A stretch of 15,067 nucleotides of DNA, from positions 1-15,067 of the forward strand of contig JAGFNK010001089.1 of NCBI GenBank assembly GCA_025769875.1, written 5' to 3'. Below, one piece after another: positions 1 through 7,553 of this stretch. The notes beneath the pieces were generated by a model, which saw only the letters and a program-made list of their open reading frames with translations, ran no database searches and was not told the origin of the DNA. The DNA comes from Russula earlei (Eukaryota > Basidiomycota > Agaricomycetes > Russulales > Russulaceae). The position numbers and the translations under genes are program-made. Within the stretch, counting starts at the first letter, position 1. Each line of letters begins with the position of its first letter.

Positions 1-1
1 C

Positions 2-874
2 GCTGAGACCATCTGGAATTGCCTAAATACCCTTTATGGCACGGCGACGACCACCAGTATCTATAAGGACTTCAAAGAAGCCATTTCCATTCACATTAAC
101 CCGAGCCAGCATCCTGGCCCACAGATGGATCGGATACACGCTGCATTCCAGCGTCTCACCGCATCCTCCCTTATCATTCCTGATGCCTTACAGGCGCTCA
201 TCATGCTTGCAGCTATTCCCCCAAAATGGGAAATGCTTGTCCACATCGTCACTCAGAACTATGATCTAGCCGATCTTAGTCCAAAGGATGTACGAGAGGC
301 TATTGTCTCTCAATACCAAACTGAGGTGAATTGTGGCACAAACAAAAAGCACAGCGCTCAGAAGCTCTCAGCTGTCAAGCGCAAGCACGGTGACCCCTCC
401 TTCTCCAATCAGCAGCAGGGCAACAAGCCCAAGCGCAATGAAGATAAGGATAAGTGCCAGCGTGGTAAGCGCGGTGGCAAAGGAAAAGGGAAAGGCAAGG
501 AGAAGGCTGATCACAGCCATGGTCCCGGGCACTCCCACATTGCGGACGTTGCCGCACTCCCACTCCCGACCATTACCACTATCGCCCATCTGGGTCCCTT
601 GGGGATCCAACAATGTACCGTCCCAACTGCGACTGACCCTCGCAAACGCACTCACAGCCCTTACAAGGCCTTAAACAAAGTGCTTGATCTTGCTGACGAT
701 CTTGGGGTAACCCCCACTATACAGACAGTCAAGACCCTCGAGCAGTGGATCTCGACTCAATCTGCTGCCTCGTCAAGTGCAGTCAAATTACTGTCGCCCG
801 TCCCTGAGCCTATGGACCAGGACGATGGTGACTTTGTGCGAAACAAACACGTCGGATTTATTCGACATTTATGA
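2..874 (+). CDS. gag: copia Gag polyprotein fragment (N-terminus outside window)
   Basis: The frame is open from base 2, upstream of the first ATG at 125, so the protein enters from the left and the ATG is internal. The first 100 or so residues (ETIWNCLNTLYG, then a helical stretch through LIIPDALQALIMLAAIPPKW) resemble the UBN2/gag-polypeptide type found in copia elements. The C-terminal part is strongly basic and Gly/Lys-rich (KRGGKGKGKGKEK, about 474-514), followed by a His-rich stretch. I see no CCHC zinc knuckle, so nucleic acid binding may rely on the basic tail. The frame ends at a TGA (872-874) while the protease frame is already open, so Gag and Pro are out of register by +1. The family assignment is good; whether the shift is a mutation or programmed is open, and mutation is likelier. 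Confidence 0.8.
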   Translation, partial: AETIWNCLNTLYGTATTTSIYKDFKEAISIHINPSQHPGPQMDRIHAAFQRLTASSLIIPDALQALIMLAAIPPKWEMLVHIVTQNYDLADLSPKDVREAIVSQYQTEVNCGTNKKHSAQKLSAVKRKHGDPSFSNQQQGNKPKRNEDKDKCQRGKRGGKGKGKGKEKADHSHGPGHSHIADVAALPLPTITTIAHLGPLGIQQCTVPTATDPRKRTHSPYKALNKVLDLADDLGVTPTIQTVKTLEQWISTQSAASSSAVKLLSPVPEPMDQDDGDFVRNKHVGFIRHL

Positions 875-1535
875 CAGTATTCCATCAGGTGCTGCCACCC
901 CTGAGTGTGCTCCAACTCCGTTGGAAGAAGCATTTGATTGGGGCAGCGACCCCGAAGATAATGAAGCATGCGTGCGCCTTCCTCTCTCTTTTCACTTGCT
1001 AAAGAACCTTTTAGCATCTCCCCAGCCCCAAAGCGGGCTAGATATGTCTAATATGTGTTCGCTTGTATCATATAATGTACAAATTAGCGAAGGGACTACT
1101 TCCCTTCCAAGTGAATGTAACAAAAATTGTTTGAGATGCAGAGGAAAGCACAACTTGAGTAAAATGGGATCCTTATGGCTCCTAGACTCTGGCGCGTCGG
1201 CACACTTCACCTTCGAAATAAAAGATTTTATAGAGTCTATGCCGGCTTTGCCGCACGAAAGATCCTCTGTTAAAACTGCCGATAACACAATATATGTGGA
1301 AGGCAAAGGCGCTGTGTTGCTTTGGCACACTGTCAACTCAAAAATGGTTGTCACACACATTTCTCCTGTTCTCTATATTCCGAAGATTAACACTCAGATA
1401 TTATCTATGGGGGAGTTTTTACAACAAGGGATGCATGCACTAGGGAATAATAAACATATTTCCCTACTGAGAGGACGGACCTATAATCCTGTCCTCTTAC
1501 CCCTTATTCCCTGGGTCAAACCACGTATTGGTTAG
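835..1535 (+). CDS. copia aspartic protease region, frame-shifted relative to Gag
   Basis: This segment continues Gag in the next frame; the frame is open from 777, but Gag-like content passes over around 835-874. The catalytic motif LLDSGASAHFT lies at about 1179-1211, with the active-site Asp codon at 1185-1187. It is followed by a beta-rich stretch ending in SPVLYIPKINTQILSMGEF, the usual protease C-terminal half before the pre-integrase domain. A CxxC pair (NCLRCRGKH) precedes the protease; it could be a knuckle remnant but lacks the His and last Cys spacing. In intact elements this enzyme cleaves the Gag-Pol polyprotein. The frame runs into a TAG at 1533-1535, and the following domain is in the previous frame, so a second indel lies between about 1487 and 1532. 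Confidence 0.8.
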
Positions 1536-1746
1536 ACACCTCAATTGAAAGCGCGCAAGCACATTCTCTTATCTACGCAGTAGATTATGATGTCATTCAC
1601 CGACGCCTTGGCCACCCATCTAAGGATGTCATAACACATGCAAAGACACATACCAAGGGTCTCCCTGAAGACCTGAAAATCCCTCAGGAACAGCCGGTAT
1701 GTCCTGGCTGCGTGCAAGGCAAGATGCCTGCATCTGCGCACCCCCC
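1487..1746 (+). pseudogene. copia GAG-pre-integrase (HHCC) domain, cut by solo LTR insertion
   Basis: In the frame shared with Gag (base 1487 and multiples) the sequence reads a typical pre-integrase zinc-binding domain: DVIHRRLGHPSKDV with the two His residues, then VCPGCVQGKM with the CxxC pair and the conserved GK. This domain normally forms the N-terminal part of copia integrase. It is separated from the protease by a -1 frame change and is interrupted at 1746/1747 by an LTR. Skipping 1747-2339 (the LTR plus one CCCCC copy) joins the frame perfectly to the integrase catalytic core that begins at 2340. The apparent TAA downstream (within 1769-1774) is therefore LTR sequence, not a lesion of this domain. 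Confidence 0.85.
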
Positions 1747-2334
1747 TGTTAAGGCTCCAAAGTGCCTTGAATAAGATCAATGGTCACGTCTATAAACGCA
1801 TCCTACCAATGCAGATATGCTTGAGTCAAGCAAGCAATACTCGTGGAGGGGAAGGAGTGTTAGATCCTTCTAGAGTAGGACAACAAGATGAGAGGGGCTC
1901 TGCAGACGGGGTAGGAGTCAACTGTTTGGGATTGGCAAACTAAGTCGAGCTTAGGGCTCAACTGTTACAACTGGGGGCTTTATATAGCCCTACAGGGATA
2001 AGGTTCATGCTACTGTAGTACTGGTTGGTGCTATAGAAGCAAACGGCGGCTCATAGAAGCGAGGTTGCTTCTATGTAAACGATCTCGGTGCTGGAAGCAT
2101 TAAGTGCTTCCCCAATCAAGGAACCGACGTACGTGGTGGTACAGGAACATCTGGGACAGAAACAATGCTACTCATTGCTTCTTCAGTACATCTTCTGAAA
2201 GATACGATCAACGCGTTCCGAATGTGATATCAACGAACATAAATGATCAAGATCTGACGCACGCATAATGCAAACAGTGCAGTCCATAGTTCAGGTGTTC
2301 CAGCATCCTCTGGACCCCAAACCACTTGGTAACA
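1747..2334 (-). mobile_element. solo LTR (588 bp) inserted in the copia integrase, 5-bp TSD CCCCC
   Basis: The segment begins TGTTA and ends TAACA, a perfect 5-bp terminal inverted repeat of LTR type. It is flanked by CCCCC at 1742-1746 and CCCCC at 2335-2339. Removing the LTR and one duplication restores the interrupted integrase frame exactly, so the ends are well fixed. It has no coding content. A TATA-like core overlaps 1978-1986; read on the minus strand it is TATATAAAG, a better TATA box than the plus-strand version, so I favour minus orientation, with modest certainty. Hairpins built on GAAGC/GCTTC lie at 2052-2075 and 2093-2111. It differs in sequence from the copia LTR at 5198-5582, so it comes from another family, probably also copia-like. 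Confidence 0.92.
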
Positions 2335-5148
2335 CCCCCTTCTGAAACTTGTGCTTCCACACCGTTCGAACGTATACACTTGGACCTTAAGAGTTTCCCT
2401 GTGAAGTCGTATCATAAGTATGAATATTTCGTCAGTTTCATTGACGATTATTCCTCCTATGCATGGATCACACTCCTAAAAAACAAAATGTCGACCATAA
2501 TGGTGGTAAAGCAATTCCTTGCTATGGTTAAAAACCAATACAAAGCAGGAATTAGAGAGTGGATGTCCGATGCTGGCGGAGAGTACAAATCTGAGGCCTT
2601 TGATAACGTCCTAAAGGACGAAGGGATTAAAATCCTGCAAAGTGCCCCATACACTCCACAACAGAATGGATGTGCAGAGCGCTTTATGCGCACTGTAATG
2701 GACAAAGCTCAGGCAATGCGCCTTGAAGCTTGTCTACCTCCCTCCTGGTGGGAATTTGCAGTGAATCATGGGACACACTGTTACAATAGGACACCTGCCA
2801 GACGCCTTCAATGGCGTACACCCTATGAAGTCCTAAAGAACGAGGTCCCTGATATCTCACACCTCAGAGTATTTGGTTGCGGTGCATATGTGCATATACC
2901 AGAAAAGCGTCGAGTCAATAAGCTTTCGCCCAAAAGCGAGCTAATGATCTACCTTGGTCACACTGAGGGGATCAAAGCCTCACTCTTCATGAGGCTTCCT
3001 AATAATACACTTTACACAAATGCTACCACCCTGTACGATGAGACCCTGTACCCCAAATGCGACAAAGCATGCACTAAAGGTACCACGCGGATTAATGAAC
3101 CGCGTGAGGAACTACCACAACAACCTGTCGAAGACACCATTCCTGGTGTTGACGACCCATTCCCTACAATTAAAAGTGAGGACGATGAGCAGCCTATACA
3201 GGCGCCAGAAGAAGAGGAACGCGAGCAAATGCCTGTCCCTCCTACACCGTCCCCTCCTCCTGTTGAAGAACCTGTACCTCTTCGAAGGTCTCAGCGGTTG
3301 AGAAAAGTACCTACCCGTCCAGGCAACGTCTATGGTGAACGCAGACACCCCACAGAAGTGGAAAAAGACGTTCGGCACACACGCACATGGAGAACAATGA
3401 CAGAAAACCAACCCGGTAGCTCCGGTGAGGGTAGTACATCAGGATCGGCTGCACCAGGCCCTTACCCTCCTGTCGTCCTTGACGATCAACCGCCGCAAGC
3501 CTCTGAGGATGAGGTAGAAGACATTCTACGTCTAGCAAGGGAAGGGGGAGTCAAATTTCTGAACTATCTGCTCGCCCAAGCAGTTCCACTAAGTTCAGAA
3601 GCACCTGATACTGCGAAGATTCGCGAATGGACCTTTAGGGACATTCTGCAAATGCCAAGTGAACTCCAAAAGGAGTGGAAAGATGCTTGTCGCGAGGAGT
3701 TGGAATCCCTCCACAGACGCAAAGTCTTCGAACTAGTCAATCCTCCCAAGGATCGCAAAATAATTAAAAATAGATGGGTATTCGACCTTAAGTCTGATGG
3801 TCGTAAAAAAGCCAGACTAGTCGCCAAAGGCTTCTCCCAAGTAGAAGGCATTGACTATGACGAAATATTCTCACCTGTGGTACGGCTTGAGACAGTCCGC
3901 CTGATGATTGCACTCACAGCGCTCAAAAATTGGCACATTAGCGGACTAGACGTCAAGACTACCTTTCTCTATGGTGAGCTCGATGAAGAGCTCTATATGG
4001 AGCAGCCTGAGGGCTTCAAAATAAAAGGCCAAGAGCGTAAAGTCATGCGCCTTAAACGCGCAATATATGGACTCAAGCAAGTGGCACTTGCATGGTGGAA
4101 AGCCCTTGACAAGTCCATGGCCTTGCTCGGCCTTATTCGCCTTATGTCTGACTCTGGGCTCTTTGTTAGTAAAGACAAGAGCATCATAGCCATCATCTAT
4201 GTTGATGATGTGCTCTTCTTTGGAGCAGACAAAAAACAAATCAATAAAACAAAGGAGCGCTTTATGAAGCTCTGGGAATGTCGAGATCTGGGCGATGCCC
4301 AAGAATTTCTACACATGCACATGATACACAAGTCCGGCCAGATACACCTGGACCAGACTGAATATCTAAACAAAGTGCTGCAGTGTTTCGACTTGCTTAA
4401 TGCAAACCCTGCTCCTACTCCGCTACCAGAGGGCTATCACCCCTCTCCCAACACTTCCACTGCTGACCCAGCCTTGCGGTCAAAATTCCAGCAAGTTATA
4501 GGATCACTCCTATACATAATGCTTGGAACGCGTCCAGACATAGCCTTTGCTGTCACTAAGTTGTCGCAACATGCTGCCAATCCCTCAGAGGATCATTTAA
4601 ATCGTGCATTCTATATTTGCCGATACCTCTTGGGAACCACCAATTATGCCTTGGTCTACGATGGACCATCTAATGGTGGCTTGATGGCATATGCCGACTC
4701 TGACTGGGCTTCTGATCTGACTAATTGGAAGTCCACTACAGGCTATATGGTGAACCTGGCTGGAGCAATATTTTTGTGGAACTCACAAGCGCAGAAAACA
4801 GTTGCGCTCTCCTCCACTGAAGCCGAGTATATGTCGCTCTCTGACACGAGCAGACAATTAGTATGGATTAAATCCTTACTAACAGAACTTGGCATCAATC
4901 TTGCTCCCATCCCATTGTTCGGTGATAACCAAGGCTCAATATTCTTAGCCTCCAACCCTGTGCAAGAAAAGTGCATCAAACACATTGATTTGCGCTATCA
5001 CTTCATTCGTGAAGTAATTCAAAATAAACAGGTGGAGCTATTCTTTATTAAAGGGGCTAATAACCCAGCCGACATGTTCACCAAGAACCTTGGTCGCGTC
5101 AAGTTCCTCAAATTCAGGGAGCAACTAGGACTAATGTTCTACCCCTGA
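2326..5148 (+). CDS. pol: copia Pol: integrase core, reverse transcriptase, RNase H
   Basis: The open frame formally starts at a TTG (2326), but its first codons belong to the solo LTR and its duplication; true Pol sequence starts at about 2338-2340. Numbering from 2326, the integrase core shows D20 (HLDL), D82 (SDAGGEY) and E118 (QNGCAERF), with the canonical 35-residue D-E spacing. A Pro/acid-rich linker (about 265-400) follows. Reverse transcriptase runs from about 470 to 700, with D542 (GLDVKTTFLYGEL) and YVDD at 625-628. RNase H has D791 (ADSDW), E832 (STEAEY), D867 (GDNQG) and D916 (NPADMFTK), ending in KFREQLGLMF. No stop or shift interrupts about 937 codons. The odd points are VALAWWK where SPRQWY-type residues are usual after YGLKQ, and SDAGG in place of SDNGG. 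It would need the upstream lesions repaired to be translated as a polyprotein. Confidence 0.95.
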   Translation: MVTPPSETCASTPFERIHLDLKSFPVKSYHKYEYFVSFIDDYSSYAWITLLKNKMSTIMVVKQFLAMVKNQYKAGIREWMSDAGGEYKSEAFDNVLKDEGIKILQSAPYTPQQNGCAERFMRTVMDKAQAMRLEACLPPSWWEFAVNHGTHCYNRTPARRLQWRTPYEVLKNEVPDISHLRVFGCGAYVHIPEKRRVNKLSPKSELMIYLGHTEGIKASLFMRLPNNTLYTNATTLYDETLYPKCDKACTKGTTRINEPREELPQQPVEDTIPGVDDPFPTIKSEDDEQPIQAPEEEEREQMPVPPTPSPPPVEEPVPLRRSQRLRKVPTRPGNVYGERRHPTEVEKDVRHTRTWRTMTENQPGSSGEGSTSGSAAPGPYPPVVLDDQPPQASEDEVEDILRLAREGGVKFLNYLLAQAVPLSSEAPDTAKIREWTFRDILQMPSELQKEWKDACREELESLHRRKVFELVNPPKDRKIIKNRWVFDLKSDGRKKARLVAKGFSQVEGIDYDEIFSPVVRLETVRLMIALTALKNWHISGLDVKTTFLYGELDEELYMEQPEGFKIKGQERKVMRLKRAIYGLKQVALAWWKALDKSMALLGLIRLMSDSGLFVSKDKSIIAIIYVDDVLFFGADKKQINKTKERFMKLWECRDLGDAQEFLHMHMIHKSGQIHLDQTEYLNKVLQCFDLLNANPAPTPLPEGYHPSPNTSTADPALRSKFQQVIGSLLYIMLGTRPDIAFAVTKLSQHAANPSEDHLNRAFYICRYLLGTTNYALVYDGPSNGGLMAYADSDWASDLTNWKSTTGYMVNLAGAIFLWNSQAQKTVALSSTEAEYMSLSDTSRQLVWIKSLLTELGINLAPIPLFGDNQGSIFLASNPVQEKCIKHIDLRYHFIREVIQNKQVELFFIKGANNPADMFTKNLGRVKFLKFREQLGLMFYP

Positions 5149-5188
5149 ATATGGGAAAATGCTCACGGCATCTACCGATGCACTTAGC

Positions 5189-5197
5189 AAGGGGGAG
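5189..5197 (+). other. polypurine tract (plus-strand primer site)
   Basis: The purine run AAGGGGGAG lies directly against the TGTTG that opens the 3' LTR. This is the expected place and composition for the primer of plus-strand DNA synthesis in LTR elements. Confidence 0.8.
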
Positions 5198-5582
5198 TGT
5201 TGAACCAGAACCCGAACGGATCAAAGAAGGCAAAGACCCTCATACAAGGTTCAAGATCCGCTCATAGATGTTACGTGTTAGACAGAACTTTAGTATATGC
5301 ACTTATGGCAATAGGGTTATGCATACTACGCTATCTATCACAAGATGCAGCCTTATGCTGCGTCTAGAACATTTCCACATCACGCGTCACTTAATGCGCG
5401 ATATAGTGGACACCTGTAGTCACCTCTTTTGGACTTAGGAACAGCCCTGGGTCATAGAGGTATAAATACCATACTTGTAGACGAGTATACACATCGCTCT
5501 ACACCCCAATATCACTTGAGCATTAGCACAACCTCTAAGGTGGGTTGCTTGGCCTTTTAGCTGTGCTCTATGCTGCACAACA
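5198..5582 (+). repeat. copia 3' LTR (385 bp)
   Basis: It begins TGTTG right after the polypurine tract and ends CAACA (5578-5582), a perfect 5-bp inverted repeat. A TATA box (TATAAATA, 5461-5468) lies 263 bp in, leaving about 115 bp for R and U5. The 5' partner LTR is outside the window, so the right end is inferred from the inverted repeat only. Matching against the missing 5' LTR would settle it. Confidence 0.8.
5461..5468 (+). promoter_or_regulatory. TATA box of the copia LTR
   Basis: TATAAATA in a GC-neutral context (GAGG before, CC after) sits in the last third of the LTR, where the U3 promoter of a Pol II-transcribed retroelement belongs. Confidence 0.6.
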
Positions 5583-5701
5583 GACTCATGTTCTATTTGT
5601 GTTTAATGACTCACTCTCTGACTTGTGTTTACCACTATGTTCCAGCATGTTCTCAATCAATTACCTCAATGTTCCCTTAAGGACATTATTTGATACACAT
5701 G
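5583..5701. other. short spacer between copia LTR and next solo LTR, no gene seen
   Basis: This AT-leaning stretch has no recognisable coding content. The first five bases (GACTC) are the predicted right copy of the copia target duplication. The last part (ACACATGACA and onward) is the original flank of the fold-back element at 6674-7065. Confidence 0.4.
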
Positions 5702-5939
5702 ACAGGTGTCGAGACTCACTGTTGAACAATCCAGTTCAAGAGCAAGGGGTTAGTTCAGAGACGAGTTGATAGATGTCTAGGACAGTGTGGGCAAGGAGTA
5801 GAGTCCAGAGCAGTAACAAATACCAGAGAGGTATGGTTACTGGCAAGGTCGAACAGGCACGCAAAGGGGAGGCCAGGATAGTCACAAGGGGACGGTCCTT
5901 AAAGGAGTATCCCTGGAATGGAGAGTGCCATAAACAAAT

Positions 5940-5983
5940 GGACAGTCTGAAGACTGTCTGCTACTTTATTGAGCGCTTATATA
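5940..5983 (+). promoter_or_regulatory. LTR 1 core promoter: hairpin plus TATA box
   Basis: GGACAGTC, a TGAA loop and GACTGTC form a short hairpin, followed 19 bp later by TATATA (5978-5983). In the sister LTR at 9476-9519 the stem is a complete 8 bp (GGACAGTCTGAAGACTGTCC) at the same distance from TATATA. The more distant LTR keeps GGACAGTCTGA and the TATA (13255-13295). Conservation in three copies argues for a functional promoter element. Confidence 0.55.
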
Positions 5984-6065
5984 CTACAAGAGAACTGCTA
6001 AATAGGGAACAAGTCATAACCTTGTTATCAAGCACAATAGATGGATGAGTGAGAAGTCGGAGTAT

Positions 6066-6099
6066 GCTTACTGAGCATGCTCAGTCATGCTCAGTAAGC
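6066..6099. repeat. 14-bp perfect inverted repeat in LTR 1
   Basis: GCTTACTGAGCATG (6066-6079), a 6-base loop CTCAGT, then its exact reverse complement (6086-6099). The same 34 bases occur unchanged at 9602-9635 in LTR 2, although the two LTRs differ at roughly one base in nine elsewhere. It lies about 85 bp downstream of the TATA core, so it could be in the transcript leader. Confidence 0.8.
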
Positions 6100-6260
6100 T
6101 GCTGAGTAAGAGGGCTTCTAATGATGAGTAAGAGCCCCTATTGTCCACGCGTTCACTGCTCTAGTACACATGCAAAGCACCTGATTCATTTACTGTTAGT
6201 TAGTTTAGGGCTGGTCATTTGAAGACTTGTAGTTTGGTTCAAGGAATAGAGTTGTCTATA

Positions 6261-6446
6261 AGGCCCCTTATATAGTCCTATTAGGGTCATTAGAGTCGAC
6301 CCTAATACTTCTATTAAGGTCCTTAGTATTGCTTTATAGTTCGTTCTATAGTTATTAGAGTTAGTCTAATAACACATTGTAGGGTCCTTAGCATCGTGTT
6401 AGTGCCTATTGTAGGGCACTTAGTTTCGTCCTAAAGGGTCCTTAGG
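6261..6446. repeat. degenerate AGGGTCCTTAG repeat array in LTR 1
   Basis: Variants of one 10-12 base motif recur about every 26-64 bases: AGGCCCCTTA (6261), TTAGGGTCATTAG (6281), TTAAGGTCCTTAG (6313), AGGGTCCTTA (6381), AGGGCACTTAG (6413) and AAGGGTCCTTAGG (6434). The motif is close to self-complementary (CCTTAGG/CCTAAGG), so neighbouring copies can pair. The array is also present at the matching place in LTR 2 (about 9795-9990). Confidence 0.65.
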
Positions 6447-6673
6447 GAGGCTATAATACTGTCCTTTGTTGCTAAAAGGGTTGCCATTAAGTGGGGCTTG
6501 CTGTATGTTGACTGTGCCAAGAATTGCTTGCGTGACAATGCGCATGCAATATTGTGGACACCTCTACTCACCCCTTTTGTCTGTGTGAACAGGGTGACAC
6601 CATAGGGACTGGGTTTCCTCTCATAAGGAAGGGTCCTTCAAGGGCCCTCTCCGGAGAATGGTTCATGACAACA

Positions 6674-7065
6674 GGCAGGAAGGGATAAGTCAACTCTGCT
6701 TATAGTCAACCCAGTGGACAATAAAAGTAAAATATTTCAAGTGCTGAGTAGGCTCTGTTGTGGCCACAAATTATATTACATAAGTAATGACTTTAGTTGA
6801 GCACAAAAAATGTGACAAAAAAGGTTAAATATGGACAGTCTACTCATTCCAGCACAACTTTTAGCCAGGCTAGGGTAAATGTTGTGCTGGAATGAGTAGA
6901 CTGTCCTTATTTAACCTTTTTTATCACATTTTTCATGCTCAACTGAAGTCATTACTTATGTGATATAATTTGTGGCTGCAACAGAGCCTACTCAGCACTT
7001 GAAATATTTTACTTTTATTGTCCACTGAGTTGACTATGAGCAGAGTCAACTTATCCCTTCCTGCC
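6674..7065. mobile_element. fold-back element / long-TIR MITE (392 bp)
   Basis: Two 185-bp arms (6674-6858 and 6881-7065) are near-perfect reverse complements around a 22-base loop (6859-6880). The ends read GGCAGGAAGGG and CCCTTCCTGCC. There is no ORF with any known domain, so it is non-autonomous. The first two bases belong to the ACAGG duplication made by LTR 1, meaning that LTR 1 landed at the outer edge of this element and originally ACA preceded GGCAGG. No convincing target duplication is visible; the only shared flank is CA on each side. Superfamily cannot be assigned. RNA from it would form a very long hairpin. Confidence 0.85.
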
Positions 7066-7440
7066 CATCATGATAGTGCTCCTTCTGTATATAAACCCTC
7101 TCATCAACAAGAACAAGCTCTAAGCTTGTTCTCCTGTGAAATATCACTGGTTTCAGCTTCCAGACTTGTAGGCTTGCAAGTAATCCAGCAATTGTCTCAG
7201 AAACTCTCTCCATCTCCTAAGTCTTCAAACACAAAGACTTATCAAGAATCTTCCCTCTCCGCAGTATGCAATTGCCTTGGCATTGTTGTCACTGAGATCT
7301 AGGGCTGTGCACCATCCATCTGATGGGTAACAGCTGTCAAAAAGATGGCCATATGATAGGTATGGCTGATCAGTACCCTGTCTGTCACATGTACTCACTG
7401 GATCCCTGATGGTGCTGGATGGGTATGGGTACAGCCATTG
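7066..7440. other. 375-bp stretch without recognised gene
   Basis: Small ORFs exist on both strands (a 79-codon frame on the minus strand reaches into the MITE at 7443-7553), but none shows a domain or codon pattern I can support. The stretch 7264-7300 recurs in the same orientation at 9174-9210, so this DNA probably belongs to an older dispersed repeat that also provides part of 8724-9241. Confidence 0.4.
7264..7300 (+). repeat. direct repeat, partner at 9174-9210
   Basis: Both sites carry GTATGCAATTGCCTTGG-like sequence followed by CATTGT, a TCA(C/T) stretch and (G/A)AGATC. The partner has one extra T in the ATT run. Nearby, AGGGCTGTGCACCATCC (from 7302) resembles the reverse complement of 9135-9160. 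The repeat may mark two fragments of one old element or family. Confidence 0.5.
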
Positions 7441-7442
7441 TA

Positions 7443-7553
7443 TGTCGGAAAATTGGGAGGGCAATTATATTGGATTTTATAGCATTATATTTAAATATAA
7501 TCATAATATAATGCTATAAAATCCAATATAATCGCCCTCCCAATTTTCCGACA
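7443..7553. mobile_element. palindromic MITE (111 bp) flanked by TA
   Basis: Arms of about 49 bp, TGTCGGAAAATTGGGAGGGC onward at 7443-7491 and the reverse complement at 7505-7553, match with one visible mismatch (A at 7463 against G in the partner). The spacer is about 13 AT-rich bases. TA lies on each side (7441-7442 and 7554-7555). A TA target duplication with short inverted repeats is typical of Tc1/mariner-type MITEs, but TA is self-complementary, so it could equally be part of the palindrome. It has no coding capacity. Confidence 0.75.

Larger units (their letters stand above)
1..5582 (+). mobile_element. Ty1/copia LTR retrotransposon, 5' part outside window, interrupted by a nested solo LTR
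   Basis: The order Gag, aspartic protease, pre-integrase zinc domain, integrase, reverse transcriptase, RNase H, polypurine tract and 3' LTR is the Pseudoviridae (copia) order, with integrase before reverse transcriptase. The 5' LTR, primer-binding site and Gag N-terminus lie left of the window. Three lesions break the reading frame: a frame change near 835-874, one near 1487-1532, and a 588-bp solo LTR at 1747-2334. The remaining Pol is open to its stop at 5148. The copy is therefore non-autonomous as it stands, although the Pol body still looks young. If the 3' LTR end at 5582 is right, the target duplication should be GACTC (5583-5587), to be matched left of the missing 5' LTR. Confidence 0.93.
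5707..6670 (+). mobile_element. solo LTR 1 (964 bp) of a gypsy-like family, TSD ACAGG
   Basis: It begins TGTC and ends GACA and is flanked by ACAGG at 5702-5706 and 6671-6675. It is homologous over its length to the segment 9242-10212. It holds a TATA-like core TATATA (5978-5983) in GCTTATATACTA, a hairpin just upstream (5940-5958), a 14-bp perfect inverted repeat downstream (6066-6099) and a string of AGGGTCCTTAG-like repeats (6261-6446). There is no coding capacity; short ORFs inside it are chance. The own duplication shows that it is not one end of a single element with 9242-10212. TGTC/GACA ends and a 5-bp duplication fit Ty3/gypsy. Orientation is taken from the TATA box. Confidence 0.92.

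Noticed and set aside
777..874. Programmed +1 frameshift between Gag and Pol
   Set aside because: I find no Ty1-type CTT AGG C heptamer in the overlap, and a compensating shift occurs near 1487-1532, so indels are the simpler explanation.
1847..1863. Polypurine tract followed by an LTR start (GGGGAAGGAG then TGTTAG) within the nested insertion
   Set aside because: The flanking CCCCC duplications and the exact frame restoration place the ends at 1747 and 2334; the internal motif is therefore likely coincidental.
2326..2340. TTG at 2326 as a genuine translation start of Pol
   Set aside because: These codons derive from the end of the solo LTR and the CCCCC duplication; Pol is normally a polyprotein with upstream domains.
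5545..6048. Two adjacent small plus-strand ORFs (5545-5769, 5773-6048) as a small operon-like pair
   Set aside because: They span the copia LTR end and the start of solo LTR 1, and the second is not conserved as a frame in LTR 2.
6261..6446. CRISPR-like array
   Set aside because: Units are degenerate, irregularly spaced and part of an LTR; the context is a eukaryotic repeat region.
7225..7464. 79-codon minus-strand ORF as a gene
   Set aside because: It extends into the palindromic MITE and shows no recognised domain. Its NAKA-containing segment is echoed at the 9174-9210 repeat but without an intact frame.
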